A DNA stretch of 64,000 bases from Hymenobacter sp. H14-R3. GTDB lineage: Bacteria > Bacteroidota > Bacteroidia > Cytophagales > Hymenobacteraceae. Of this stretch, positions 1 through 7,712 are shown piece after piece. A program made the position numbers and the translations under genes. Location: NCBI RefSeq assembly GCF_030063445.1, contig NZ_JASITD010000007.1, positions 62,001 through 126,000 of the forward strand. The letters are read 5' to 3'. Within the stretch, counting starts at the first letter, position 1, and the number at the start of each line of letters is the position of its first letter. The notes under the pieces are model-generated. The model had not been told where the DNA came from and did no database searches. It was given only the letters and a program-made list of their open reading frames with translations.

Positions 1-8
1 CCAATTGT

Positions 9-53
9 AAACTAAAAACCCGCCGTTTCTTCGAAGCAGCAGGTTTTAGTTTG
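9..53. terminator. Hairpin downstream of the M14 peptidase gene
   Basis: An AAACTAAAAACC arm is matched by GGTTTTAGTTT (one bulge) around a 20-nt loop. It lies just beyond the stop of the minus-strand peptidase gene and is A/T-rich at both ends, so it can serve as an intrinsic terminator. The prediction is structural only. Confidence 0.45.
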
Positions 54-75
54 TAAATAGTTGACTAGTAATAAG

Positions 76-1836
76 TTAATCAACGTTCCCCAGCCAGCGC
101 AATACCGGGTAGCGGCGGTAGCCCGGCTCGGCGTAGGGCGAGTGCTGGTACACCCATTCGAGTTGGGCCGGGCCGCTGGCAGCCAGGGCGGGGTCGGCCT
201 TTTTGGCGGCTTCGAGCTGCTGGCGCACGGCGGGGTTTTGGGTCAGAAACGTGGCCGCCAAGTCCTCAAACACGTAGTCGGAAAAGTGCTCTTTTTGCTG
301 CAACACGCTGTCGAAGAAGCCCCAGGCAAAGAACGAGTCGGTGGCCTGCGGCTCCAGGGCCTGCACGAGGTAGCGGCGGGCCGGCCCCTGCTCGGCCAGC
401 ACGGCCAGGTAGTAGGTGCCGGGGGCCAGCGTATTTTGCTGCGGCGGGCGCAGGCTGGCCAATTTGACCTGCGAATGCAGATAGTGGCCCTCGTAGGGGC
501 GCGGGCTGGTTTTATAGTCGGTAATGGAATAGGTTTCGCTGGGGCCGGTGAGGGGCTGGACGGGCTGGCGCAGTACCACGCCATTACGGCGCAGGTTGTC
601 AAGCACTTCGCCCCAGGCGCTGGGGATGGCGTAGGCCACCGGCGCGGTCGCCGTGGCGGTGGCGCGGGCCGCGTTGTAGTAGGGCACGGGCCGGGTGTAG
701 GGCCGGGCGCGGTCGTAGTAGAGGCGCGGCTGGCCGCTCACGGCGCTGGGCTTGTGCCCCGCCTCGTAGCCCCGAAACTGCACCGTGGCCGAAGCCGTGT
801 CGCGCAGGGCCCAGGCCAGCGGAAACTGCGTTTGGGTGGCCAGCGCCCGGTCGGCGGCGGCGCGGGCGGCCAGTAGGGCAGGGGCCTGCTGGCCAATTAC
901 TTGCAGGTAGGTCAGCAGTAGGTCGTAGGTGGCCTGCACGCGCGGCCCAAACGCCTTGAGCATGTGCGTCTCGGGCATGAAGCCGATGGTGTTGAACAGG
1001 GCCGCGTAGCCGGTGGAGTAGCGCGGGCTTTCGAGAAAGGCGCGCAGGCCGCTCTCGGGCGTTTCGCCCTCAAAATCGACGTAGGGCGCCATCGGCCAGT
1101 GCTTCTGGTTCATGCCTTGGTACAAGGCCGGCAACAGGCTGCTTTGCAGATACTTACCCAGCTCCGGCCCCAGCTTGTCGGGCTGCGTGGGAATGAGCGT
1201 GATGGTGTACTGGTAGTCGGCGCCGTTGGAGGTGTGGGTATCAACAAAAACCTCGGGCCGCCACTTGCCAAACAGCGCCGCAAACGAGCGCGCATTGCGC
1301 GAATCCTGCTTGCTGAAATCGCGGTTGAGGTCGAGGTGCCGCACGTTGCCCCGGAAGCCGTACTCCCGCGGCCCGTTCTGGTTGGCGCGGGTGGTACTGT
1401 TGCGGTTCAGCATACCGCCGATGTTGTAGGCGGGAATGATGACGACGGTGACCTTTTGCAGCAGGGTACGTAATTTATTGTCTTGCAAGAGGTTGCGGGC
1501 CAGCATCATGCTGGCGTCGATGCCCTCGGGCTCGCCGGGATGAATGCCGTTTTGGATGAACAGCACCGGCCGGCCCTTGGCGCGGCTGGCGGCTGGCTCG
1601 AAGGTGCCGTCGGCGCTCAGCACTAGTTCGTGCAGGGGCTGGCCGCTGTCGGTGGGGCCGGCTTCGCGCAGCTGCATGGTGGTGGGGTAGCTGGCGGCCA
1701 GCGCTTTATAGAAGCCAATGCACTCGGCGTAGGTGGCCGTGGTGTTGCGAGCCGGGTCGCGCTCGAAGGGCGTGGGGAGGAGTGGCGGCGGGGTAGTGCC
1801 GAGCGCGGCGGCCAGGAGCAAATAGGCGAAGAACAT
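76..1836 (-). CDS. Secreted M14-family zinc carboxypeptidase
   Basis: The protein has 586 residues and opens with a short hydrophobic signal-like stretch (residues 1-15), so export to the periplasm or beyond is likely. The M14 zinc site is visible: an HPGE motif (H99, E102) in GIHPGEPEG, and a later histidine in FVDTHTSNG (H201). A DLNRDF block near residue 170 fits the substrate-carboxylate site. An ETHMLK segment near residue 290 supplies the likely catalytic glutamate. After about residue 330 there is a long C-terminal region with no family I can name, as in many Bacteroidota M14 proteins. It probably removes C-terminal residues from peptides; the specificity cannot be read from sequence. 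It is transcribed alone, divergent from surE. Confidence 0.85.
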   Translation of the reverse strand: MFFAYLLLAAALGTTPPPLLPTPFERDPARNTTATYAECIGFYKALAASYPTTMQLREAGPTDSGQPLHELVLSADGTFEPAASRAKGRPVLFIQNGIHPGEPEGIDASMMLARNLLQDNKLRTLLQKVTVVIIPAYNIGGMLNRNSTTRANQNGPREYGFRGNVRHLDLNRDFSKQDSRNARSFAALFGKWRPEVFVDTHTSNGADYQYTITLIPTQPDKLGPELGKYLQSSLLPALYQGMNQKHWPMAPYVDFEGETPESGLRAFLESPRYSTGYAALFNTIGFMPETHMLKAFGPRVQATYDLLLTYLQVIGQQAPALLAARAAADRALATQTQFPLAWALRDTASATVQFRGYEAGHKPSAVSGQPRLYYDRARPYTRPVPYYNAARATATATAPVAYAIPSAWGEVLDNLRRNGVVLRQPVQPLTGPSETYSITDYKTSPRPYEGHYLHSQVKLASLRPPQQNTLAPGTYYLAVLAEQGPARRYLVQALEPQATDSFFAWGFFDSVLQQKEHFSDYVFEDLAATFLTQNPAVRQQLEAAKKADPALAASGPAQLEWVYQHSPYAEPGYRRYPVLRWLGNVD

Positions 1837-1876
1837 GGGGCGAAAGTACCTTTGCTGGTAGTTAATCCGTACCAGC

Positions 1877-1962
1877 TGTCATCCCGAGCTTGCGAAGGAC
1901 CTTCGTACGCTTGGGGGTCGTATCCCTGCCGTGAAAAGGTCTTTCGCAAGCGCAGGATGACA
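1877..1962. repeat. TGTCATCC-type palindromic intergenic element
   Basis: The segment begins TGTCATCCCGAGCTTGCGAA and ends with a near-perfect inverted copy (TTCGCAAGCGCAGGATGACA). The arms are about 28 bp with a few mismatches around a short centre. It lies between the divergent peptidase and surE genes and probably reads out as a hairpin. Terminal inverted repeats without coding capacity suggest a MITE- or REP-like element. Only one copy of this family is in the window. Confidence 0.7.
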
Positions 1963-1978
1963 CATTTATTTTCAATTA

Positions 1979-2833
1979 ATGTCTACCCGCCCCCTCATCC
2001 TTATTTCCAACGACGACAGCCTCGTTGCCCCCGGCATTGCGCATTTGGTGCGCTTCATGCAGGAGCTGGGCGCCGAGATTGTGGTGGTAGCGCCCGCCAG
2101 CCCGCAGTCGGGCATGGGCCACGCCATCACCATCGGCCACCCGCTACGGCTCGATAAATCCGATATTTTTGGCCCCGAGGTAACGGCCTACGCCTGCTCG
2201 GGTACCCCGGCCGACTGCGTCAAAATTGCCAAGCACTACATTTTGAAAGACCGCCGGCCCGACCTCGTGGTGTCGGGCATCAACCACGGCTCCAACTCGT
2301 CGGTGAACGTGCTGTACTCGGGCACCATGTCTGCGGCCATTGAGGCGGCCATTGAGGGGCTGCCGGCCATCGGTTTTTCGCTCTGCGAATATGGCGATGA
2401 TGCTGATTTCTCGCACGTTGGCCCCTGGGTACTCGCCGTGTGCCGGCAGGCGCTGGCCCACGGCCTGCCCGCCGGCACGGCCCTCAACGTGAACATCCCC
2501 AAAAACGCCCACGGCCCCATTCAGGGCATCCGGCTGGCCCGGCAGGCCCGCGCCAAGTGGCAGGAAAGCTTCGAGCAGCGCCACGACCCCTACAAGCGCC
2601 CCTACTACTGGCTGCTGGGTGATTTTGTGAACCAGGACGCCGGCCAAGACACCGACGAAGCCGCCCTGGCCGCCGGCTACGTATCGGTGGTGCCCTGCCA
2701 GTTTGACCTCACCAACTACCAGGGCCTCGGCGAAATGGCCCAGGCTTGGCAGCTACCCATGCCCACTGGCGGCACCGCCGACACCCCGCCCCAGCCCCTT
2801 GCTAGTGAGGACTACGGCCCCGCCGCGCAGTAA
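1979..2833 (+). CDS. surE: 5'/3'-nucleotidase SurE
   Basis: The protein has 284 residues, somewhat longer than the usual 250-260. SurE is a metal-dependent phosphatase acting on nucleoside monophosphates. The N-terminus reads LILISNDDS, the family's metal-binding NDD motif (N11, D12, D13). It is followed by APGI, a SGMGHAIT block, and VSGINHGSN and YSGTMSAAIE segments that build the active site. The usual glycine after NDD is a serine here. The extra length is a proline-rich C-terminal tail (about residues 255-284). The ATG lies 16 nt beyond the palindromic element, so that element probably contains or borders the promoter. Confidence 0.93.
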   Translation: MSTRPLILISNDDSLVAPGIAHLVRFMQELGAEIVVVAPASPQSGMGHAITIGHPLRLDKSDIFGPEVTAYACSGTPADCVKIAKHYILKDRRPDLVVSGINHGSNSSVNVLYSGTMSAAIEAAIEGLPAIGFSLCEYGDDADFSHVGPWVLAVCRQALAHGLPAGTALNVNIPKNAHGPIQGIRLARQARAKWQESFEQRHDPYKRPYYWLLGDFVNQDAGQDTDEAALAAGYVSVVPCQFDLTNYQGLGEMAQAWQLPMPTGGTADTPPQPLASEDYGPAAQ

Positions 2834-2880
2834 GCGGCAGGAAATGGATTGGCATTAAAAAAGTAGGAAAGGATAAGAAA

Positions 2881-2990
2881 GAACGTCCTGCTGAACGCAG
2901 TGAAGCATCTCGCAAAAACCAGTGAATCAATCGTTTAACGATTGAATTATTGCCCCACGCGAGATGCTTCAACGCGTTCGGCAGGACGTT
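2881..2990. repeat. GAACGTC-family palindromic element (copy 1)
   Basis: The left arm begins GAACGTCCTGCTGAACGC and runs to GAAGCATCTCGC. The right arm is the inverted GCGAGATGCTTC ... GCAGGACGTT. A smaller inverted repeat (AATCAATCGTT / AACGATTGAATT) sits at the centre. Related termini recur at 41878-41986 and 53460-53484, so this is a dispersed family. It lies about 50 bp after the surE stop and ends in a T-run, so it could also terminate surE transcription. Confidence 0.75.
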
Positions 2991-3032
2991 TTTTTTATGA
3001 GTTCTTCACCGCCCTCACCGCCCTCACCGCCC

Positions 3033-3221
3033 TCACCGCACGGCGCGCACCAGCCGGTGCTGCTGTGCCACGGCGGGCGTGCGCACCACGCGCAGCGGCA
3101 GCAGGCGCGCAGTGCCGCAACTCACCGGGTAGTGGTGACGCCGGTGGTGCGCGCTGTGCCCAGCCGGGGGCAGCACCAGCAGTAGCAGCAGCAAACTCAC
3201 CAACAACATCAGCCTTTTCAT
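3033..3221 (-). CDS. Possible small secreted protein (62 aa)
   Basis: The frame encodes MKRLMLLVSLLLLLLVLPP followed by a histidine- and arginine-rich tail. This is a convincing signal-peptide shape for so small a protein. No family is recognised. The 3' end runs into a tandem 9-bp repeat (ccgccctca units at about 3008-3039), and the stop codon is created by the first repeat unit. An overlapping frame on the same strand encodes only A-V-R repeats. The upstream region (3222-3260) is AT-richer, as expected for a promoter. It may be chance coding in GC-rich sequence. Confidence 0.4.
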   Translation of the reverse strand: MKRLMLLVSLLLLLLVLPPAGHSAHHRRHHYPVSCGTARLLPLRVVRTPAVAQQHRLVRAVR

Positions 3222-3317
3222 GAAGCATACATATTCTCTTTCAAGATAATACGCTACCCGTGAAGCCGTGGTGAATATAGCGAAAAGGTTGGAGACCCCG
3301 CCCGCTGGCCGGCGGGG

Positions 3318-4529
3318 TTAGTCGCTGCTCAGCCAGCCCTTGCGCCAAAAATAATAGAGCTGCCCCATCACGATGAGCACGAGCGCACCTATCAGAATGG
3401 GGTAGCCCAGCGGCGTGTACAGCTCGGGCATATTGAGCGGCAGCTTGTGGCCGTGCTGGTCTACTGGCTGAAAATTCATGCCGTAGAGGCCCACCACAAA
3501 GCTCAGCGGAATGAAGATGGAGCTAATGATAGTCAGCACTTTCATCACCTCGTTCATGCGGTTGCTCTGGTCCGAGAGGAAGAGGTCGGCCAGCGAGGAA
3601 ATGTTGTCGCGGTAGCTTTCGGCCAGGTCGAGGGCCTGGATGGCGTGGTCGTAAGCATCACGATAATAGACCTTTAGCTCCTCGGGCATTATCTCGTCGG
3701 GCAGGCGCAGAATTTCCGACATCTTGTCGCGCTCCGGATACACGAGGCGGCGGAAGCGCACCACGTCCTTGCGGATGCGCAAAATGCGGTTGAGCAGCCG
3801 CCGCTCGCGCTTTTCTTCAAAAATACTGGTTTCCAGCTCCTCAATGTAGTCGCCGATGGCGGCCATGGTGGGGTAGTAATGGTCGAGCACCACGTCGGTG
3901 ATGGCGTAGGCCAGGTAGCCTATCGACTTGCGCCGCAGCTGGCTGAAATTGGCCCGGATGCGGTTGCGCAGCACCTCCAGGCAGTCGTCGTAGTCGTCCT
4001 GAAACGAGAGCAGGTAGTTGGGCCCCGTGAAGATGGAGAGCTGGTCGTCGTGCACGCTCAGCTCGGGCGTAAACTCGGTCATGCGCGACACCAGGAAGAG
4101 GCGGTTATCGTCAAACACCTCCACTTTGGCCCGCTGGTAGTCGCCGAGCACATCCTCCATTTGCAGCGGGTGCAGGCCAAATTCCTGCATAATGTTTTCC
4201 ATTAGCGGCAGGTCGTTGTAGCCGCGCACGTCAACCCAATGCTTGAGCTCGGGGTGGGCGCGCAGGTAGGCAACGAGTTCGTCGTAGCGGTCGGTGTACT
4301 CGGCTTCCTGGTAGGACTGCTCGTCGTACGATATCAGAAACAGCTTGGGTTTGAACGCGCCCGGCTGGATGTGCAGCGTGCCGGGGCGCTGGCCCACCTG
4401 CTGGTAGCGGGCCTGCCGCCGCGCCTCGCGGTCGGGCTCCAGCGGCAGGCCGGCGGCATCCAGCGCCGGGGCGGCGGGCTGGGGGCGCGGCAGGGCCTCG
4501 GCGGCGATGGGGGTGGGTGAAGGGCTCAT
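3318..4529 (-). CDS. corA: CorA-family magnesium/cobalt transporter
   Basis: The protein has 403 residues. CorA proteins form pentameric inner-membrane channels for Mg2+ (and Co2+/Ni2+). A large acidic and helical cytoplasmic domain precedes two C-terminal membrane segments. The signature GMN motif is present in VVGLYGMNFQP, between a first hydrophobic helix (IISSIFIPLSFVVGL) and a second (PILIGALVLIVMGQLYYFW), followed by a short positively charged tail. An extra proline- and alanine-rich N-terminus of about 50 residues precedes the conserved part. It is a single gene, divergent from the acyltransferase cluster. Confidence 0.92.
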   Translation of the reverse strand: MSPSPTPIAAEALPRPQPAAPALDAAGLPLEPDREARRQARYQQVGQRPGTLHIQPGAFKPKLFLISYDEQSYQEAEYTDRYDELVAYLRAHPELKHWVDVRGYNDLPLMENIMQEFGLHPLQMEDVLGDYQRAKVEVFDDNRLFLVSRMTEFTPELSVHDDQLSIFTGPNYLLSFQDDYDDCLEVLRNRIRANFSQLRRKSIGYLAYAITDVVLDHYYPTMAAIGDYIEELETSIFEEKRERRLLNRILRIRKDVVRFRRLVYPERDKMSEILRLPDEIMPEELKVYYRDAYDHAIQALDLAESYRDNISSLADLFLSDQSNRMNEVMKVLTIISSIFIPLSFVVGLYGMNFQPVDQHGHKLPLNMPELYTPLGYPILIGALVLIVMGQLYYFWRKGWLSSD

Positions 4530-4645
4530 GAAGGAAGAAACACGCGGCGAAGAAAGCCACCGCCAAGAACCGCCAAATGTAATTGCTGCCGGCTGGTGCC
4601 GTACTTTGCCCAGTGGGGCCGCCCCGAATTAAGGCTCTTTTTTAG

Positions 4646-5650
4646 GTGAAGCAAACTTCCTTTAGTGCGGTGGCCAGCGGCCAGGTGCTGGTGCGTGCAA
4701 CGGCCGCCGGCCAATTACCCGCCGGGCCCGCGCTACCACCGGCGTTCGCGCCCTTCCTGTATTTTGAGCCTGCGCACCAAGAGTTGCAGCGGCACGAGCA
4801 CCCGGTACTAGCCTTTTTTTTAGAAGATGACGCGCGGGCCCGCACCGTGGCCCAGCTCTACGTGGTGCCCGATGCGGCGGGGCCGGGCCAGGCACGCTCG
4901 CCCGCGCAGGCCACCTTTGGCGGGGCGCAGCTGGCGGCCGGGGTGCGCCTGCCGCAGGTGCACCAGCTGCTCGACCAGGCCGAAAGCACGCTGCGCGCCC
5001 ACGGCCAGCAGACGCTGGAAATCAGGGGCTACCCCTTCTGCTACGACCCCGCCGGGGCGGCCACCCTGGCCGAAGCCCTGCGGGTGCGCGGCTACGCCGT
5101 GCGCCTGGCCGAGCAGAACTACTACCTCGACCTCGACCGCGACTACGAAGCCCACCTGCACCCGGCCGCGCGGCGGCGGCTGCGGGCCTGCCACCGCGCG
5201 GGCCTGGTGCTGGAGCAGGAGCCTCCGCTGCTGCTGCCGTGGGCCTACGACTTTTTGGCCGCCTGCCGGGCCGAGCGCGGGCAGCCCGCCCTGTCGCTGT
5301 CGCTGGAGCGGGTGCAGGAGCTGTTTCGGCTGTTTCCGCGCGAGTGCGTGCTGCTGTCGGTGCGCGAGCCGGGCAGCGGGAAGTGGGCGGCACTCACCAT
5401 GGCCATCAAGGCCAGCGAGCGGGTGCTGCACAACTTTTACCCGGCCAGCCCCTTGGCCTTCAATAAGTTGAGCCCGGCGGTGCTGCTCACGGCGGGCCTG
5501 CACCAGCTGGGCCGCGACCTGGGCCTGCACGTGCTCGACCTGGGCCGCTCGACCCTGGGCAACCGCGAGCCCCACGAGTCACTGCTGCGCTTCAAGCGCC
5601 ACCTGGGCGGCGTGGCCAGCCTCAAGCTCACGTGGAGTAAGATGCTGTAA
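4646..5650 (+). CDS. GNAT/FemAB-like acyltransferase
   Basis: The protein has 334 residues and starts at a GTG, the first start after an in-frame TAG. Recognisable features are a LAEQNYYLDLDRDYEAHL stretch followed by HPAARRRLRACHRAG, typical of FemAB/BioF2-like acyltransferases whose two tandem GNAT folds transfer an acyl or aminoacyl group. A C-terminal FKRHLGG segment is also common in the family. The substrate is unknown. The next gene, 32 bp downstream on the same strand, is a glycosyltransferase, so modification of a surface glycan or lipid is a reasonable inference. Confidence 0.6.
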   Translation: MKQTSFSAVASGQVLVRATAAGQLPAGPALPPAFAPFLYFEPAHQELQRHEHPVLAFFLEDDARARTVAQLYVVPDAAGPGQARSPAQATFGGAQLAAGVRLPQVHQLLDQAESTLRAHGQQTLEIRGYPFCYDPAGAATLAEALRVRGYAVRLAEQNYYLDLDRDYEAHLHPAARRRLRACHRAGLVLEQEPPLLLPWAYDFLAACRAERGQPALSLSLERVQELFRLFPRECVLLSVREPGSGKWAALTMAIKASERVLHNFYPASPLAFNKLSPAVLLTAGLHQLGRDLGLHVLDLGRSTLGNREPHESLLRFKRHLGGVASLKLTWSKML

Positions 5651-5682
5651 AATAAGTTATTACCTGCAACTAACGCAACGTT

Positions 5683-6627
5683 ATGCCGCTGCTGCCCCTC
5701 GTTACCATCGTTGCCCTGTGCCACAACCACGCGCCTTTTCTGCGGGCGGCCCTGAACTCTATTCTGGCCCAAGACTACCCGCACCTGGAGGTGTGGCTCG
5801 TGGACGATGCCAGCCACGACGGCAGCCCCGCCATTTTGCGCGAGTATGCCCAGGCGCACCCCAGCTGGCACCTGTTGCTGCTGCCCCACAACGTGGGCAA
5901 CTGCCGGGCCTTCAACCAGGCCTTTTTCCAGAGTAGCGGCGAGTTTGTAATTGATTTTGCCACCGACGACCAGCTGCTGCCCCAGCGCATCGGCCAGCAG
6001 GTGGCGCTGTTTGGGGCGCTGCCCGCCAGCTGCGGCGTGGTGTATTCTAACTGTGAGTTGATAAGCGAGGCGGGCCAGTCGCTGGGCCTGCACCAGCGGC
6101 CCGACCCGCGCCACCCCGGCCAGCTGCACCCGCGCCCCGCCTCGGGCTGGGTATTTGCCGACGTGCTGTCGCGTTACTTCATCAGCGCGCCCACCATGCT
6201 CATGCGCCGCGCCACGCTGCTGGCCCTGGGCGGCTACGACGAGGCGCTGAGCTACGAGGACTTCGATTTTTGGGTGCGCGCCAGCCGCGACTGGCAGTTT
6301 CACTACCAGGATGCCGTTACGACGCGCAAGCACAAGCACCCGCGCAGCAAAAGCGCTCAGGTAACCGTGCGCCACGACCCGTACCTGGTTTCTACTGTGC
6401 GCATCTGCCACAAGGCGTTGGCCTTGTGCCGCAGCGAGCCCGAGCTGGCCGCCCTGCGCGTGCGCGTGCGCTACGAGCTGCGCAACGCCCTATACCGCCG
6501 GCAGTGGCCCGAGGCCCGCGAGCTGGCGGCGCTACTTGCCCAAACCCGCCCGCCGGGCCTGCCCGACCGCCTGCTGGCGTTGCTGCGCCACTGGCCCGCC
6601 GGCCCGCGCCAGGGGCGGGTAAGCTAG
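5683..6627 (+). CDS. Family 2 glycosyltransferase
   Basis: The protein has 314 residues and a GT-A fold. The N-terminus LVTIVALCHNHAPFLRAALNSILAQ is the usual nucleotide-sugar start (quoted here in outline). It is followed by VDDASHDGS (the aspartates binding UDP-ribose and metal), NVGNCRAFNQ, and a DxD-like TDDQ. A YEDFDFWVRAS block corresponds to the catalytic ED motif. There is no membrane segment, so it should act at the cytoplasmic face on glycan precursors. It overlaps the convergent ketoisomerase gene by 4 bp. Confidence 0.88.
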   Translation: MPLLPLVTIVALCHNHAPFLRAALNSILAQDYPHLEVWLVDDASHDGSPAILREYAQAHPSWHLLLLPHNVGNCRAFNQAFFQSSGEFVIDFATDDQLLPQRIGQQVALFGALPASCGVVYSNCELISEAGQSLGLHQRPDPRHPGQLHPRPASGWVFADVLSRYFISAPTMLMRRATLLALGGYDEALSYEDFDFWVRASRDWQFHYQDAVTTRKHKHPRSKSAQVTVRHDPYLVSTVRICHKALALCRSEPELAALRVRVRYELRNALYRRQWPEARELAALLAQTRPPGLPDRLLALLRHWPAGPRQGRVS

Positions 6628-7001
6628 CATTCTTCCCGAATGTAATCGGCCTCGCTGTACTCCTGCGAGGCCAGGCAAAGGAGCACGGCCCCTGCCTCGA
6701 ACTGCACTTCGCGCCACGAGCCGGGCGGCACATAAAGCGCTTTATTAGAATTGGTTAGCTCAAAGGTGTGGCGGGCAAAGCCGGGGGCTTCTACCGTGAT
6801 GCGCAGGGTGCCGTTGAGGGCCACGAAGAGCTGCTCCAGGGTGCGGTGCGTGTGGCGGCCCCGCACCTGGCCCTCGGGCACCGCCGTTATCCAGTAGGCT
6901 CGCTTCACGGCAAACGGCAGGTTGGTGCCTTCGGCCACCGTGAGCCAGCCGCTGTCGGCCGCGCCGTGGGCGGAAAGGGATAGTAAATAGGGAAGCGTCA
7001 T
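6624..7001 (-). CDS. FdtA/WxcM-like dTDP-sugar 3,4-ketoisomerase (cupin)
   Basis: The protein has 125 residues, the full length of a single-domain cupin of this family. The signature is clear: RGRHTHRTLEQLFVALNG (metal or active-site histidines), LYVPPGSWREVQF, and VLLCLASQEYSEADYIREE at the C-terminus. Such enzymes convert dTDP-4-keto-6-deoxyglucose to the 3-keto isomer on the way to 3-amino-3,6-dideoxyhexoses. The aminotransferase (FdtB-like) and N-acetyltransferase normally next to it are absent here. It may therefore work with enzymes encoded elsewhere. Confidence 0.82.
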   Translation of the reverse strand: MTLPYLLSLSAHGAADSGWLTVAEGTNLPFAVKRAYWITAVPEGQVRGRHTHRTLEQLFVALNGTLRITVEAPGFARHTFELTNSNKALYVPPGSWREVQFEAGAVLLCLASQEYSEADYIREEC

Positions 7002-7088
7002 GCAGCGGGAGTGGCCGGCAAAGATAAAGCCAGCCGCGCCGCGCGTGGCACTCGCCCAAAACCAGGGCTGCGCGGCCGCCCGCCGGCG

Positions 7089-7508
7089 CTAAAGAAACCG
7101 CGCCCGCAGTTCGGGCGTGGGCAGCCAGCAGCTTTCCTGCCGCCCAAACCAGCGGTAGCGGTGCCGGGCCACAAAGCGGTAGAGGCCATCGCGCCAGCGC
7201 TGGGGCAGCAGCCCACCCACCGCCGCCAGCCGCCACGGCCCGCCCAGCCGCCGGGCAATGCGCAGCACCGCCGCCGAGTGCGAGTACAGCTGCCCGCCCT
7301 CCAGCAGAATTACCGAGTCGGGGCTGGCCAGCTGGGCCGCCGTGGGCGGCTGGCCGTGGGCCGCCAGCAGGGCCTGGCCGGTTTCGCTTTGCAGCGCCGC
7401 GAAGCGAAACCGGCCCTGCGGGTCGTGGCGAATAATGAACTGCACGAAGCCGTTGCAGAGGTTGCAAACCCCATCAAACAGAATAGTGGCGGTGACAGAA
7501 GTGGCCAT
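7089..7508 (-). CDS. DCC-family thiol-disulfide oxidoreductase (DUF393)
   Basis: The protein has 139 residues. The defining motif DGVCNLCNG lies at residues 12-20, giving the CxxC pair of a thioredoxin-like fold. HDPQGRFRFAALQS and SVILLEGGQLYSHSAAVLRIAR follow as in the family. The ATG at 7508 is preferred because codons further upstream fall inside the palindromic element at 7539-7662. The physiological substrate is not known. Confidence 0.85.
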   Translation of the reverse strand: MATSVTATILFDGVCNLCNGFVQFIIRHDPQGRFRFAALQSETGQALLAAHGQPPTAAQLASPDSVILLEGGQLYSHSAAVLRIARRLGGPWRLAAVGGLLPQRWRDGLYRFVARHRYRWFGRQESCWLPTPELRARFL

Positions 7509-7538
7509 GGCAGAGGGAGCAAAACAAGGGTGTTGGGA

Positions 7539-7662
7539 CTTGCGCAAAAGCCGTTTGTCCTTGCGAGCGCAGCGAGGTAATCGCACCAGAACGAGCTGTT
7601 CGGGTGTCGTTCGGATGCGATTGCTTCGCGTTGCTCGCAAGGACAAACAGCTTTTGCGCAAG
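7539..7662. repeat. CTTGCGCAAAAG palindromic element
   Basis: A 124-bp segment with long inverted termini. The left end is CTTGCGCAAAAGCCGTTTGT, continuing CCTTGCGAG. The right end is CTCGCAAGGACAAACAGC, continuing TTTTGCGCAAG. The arms are nearly perfect over 29 bp, and a weaker pairing (AATCGCACC / GGATGCGATT) continues inward. It has no coding capacity. It lies upstream of the DCC gene and probably acts as a structured spacer or MITE-like element. Confidence 0.75.
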
Positions 7663-7712
7663 CTCTATGTGTAAAGCTTAACGCAGACGCGGCGCGGGCG
7701 GCTGCCCGCCCG

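Noticed and set aside
3001..3040. Tandem ccgccctca units considered as a CRISPR-like or functional repeat
   Set aside because: The units are 9 bp and contiguous without spacers; it is a simple microsatellite.
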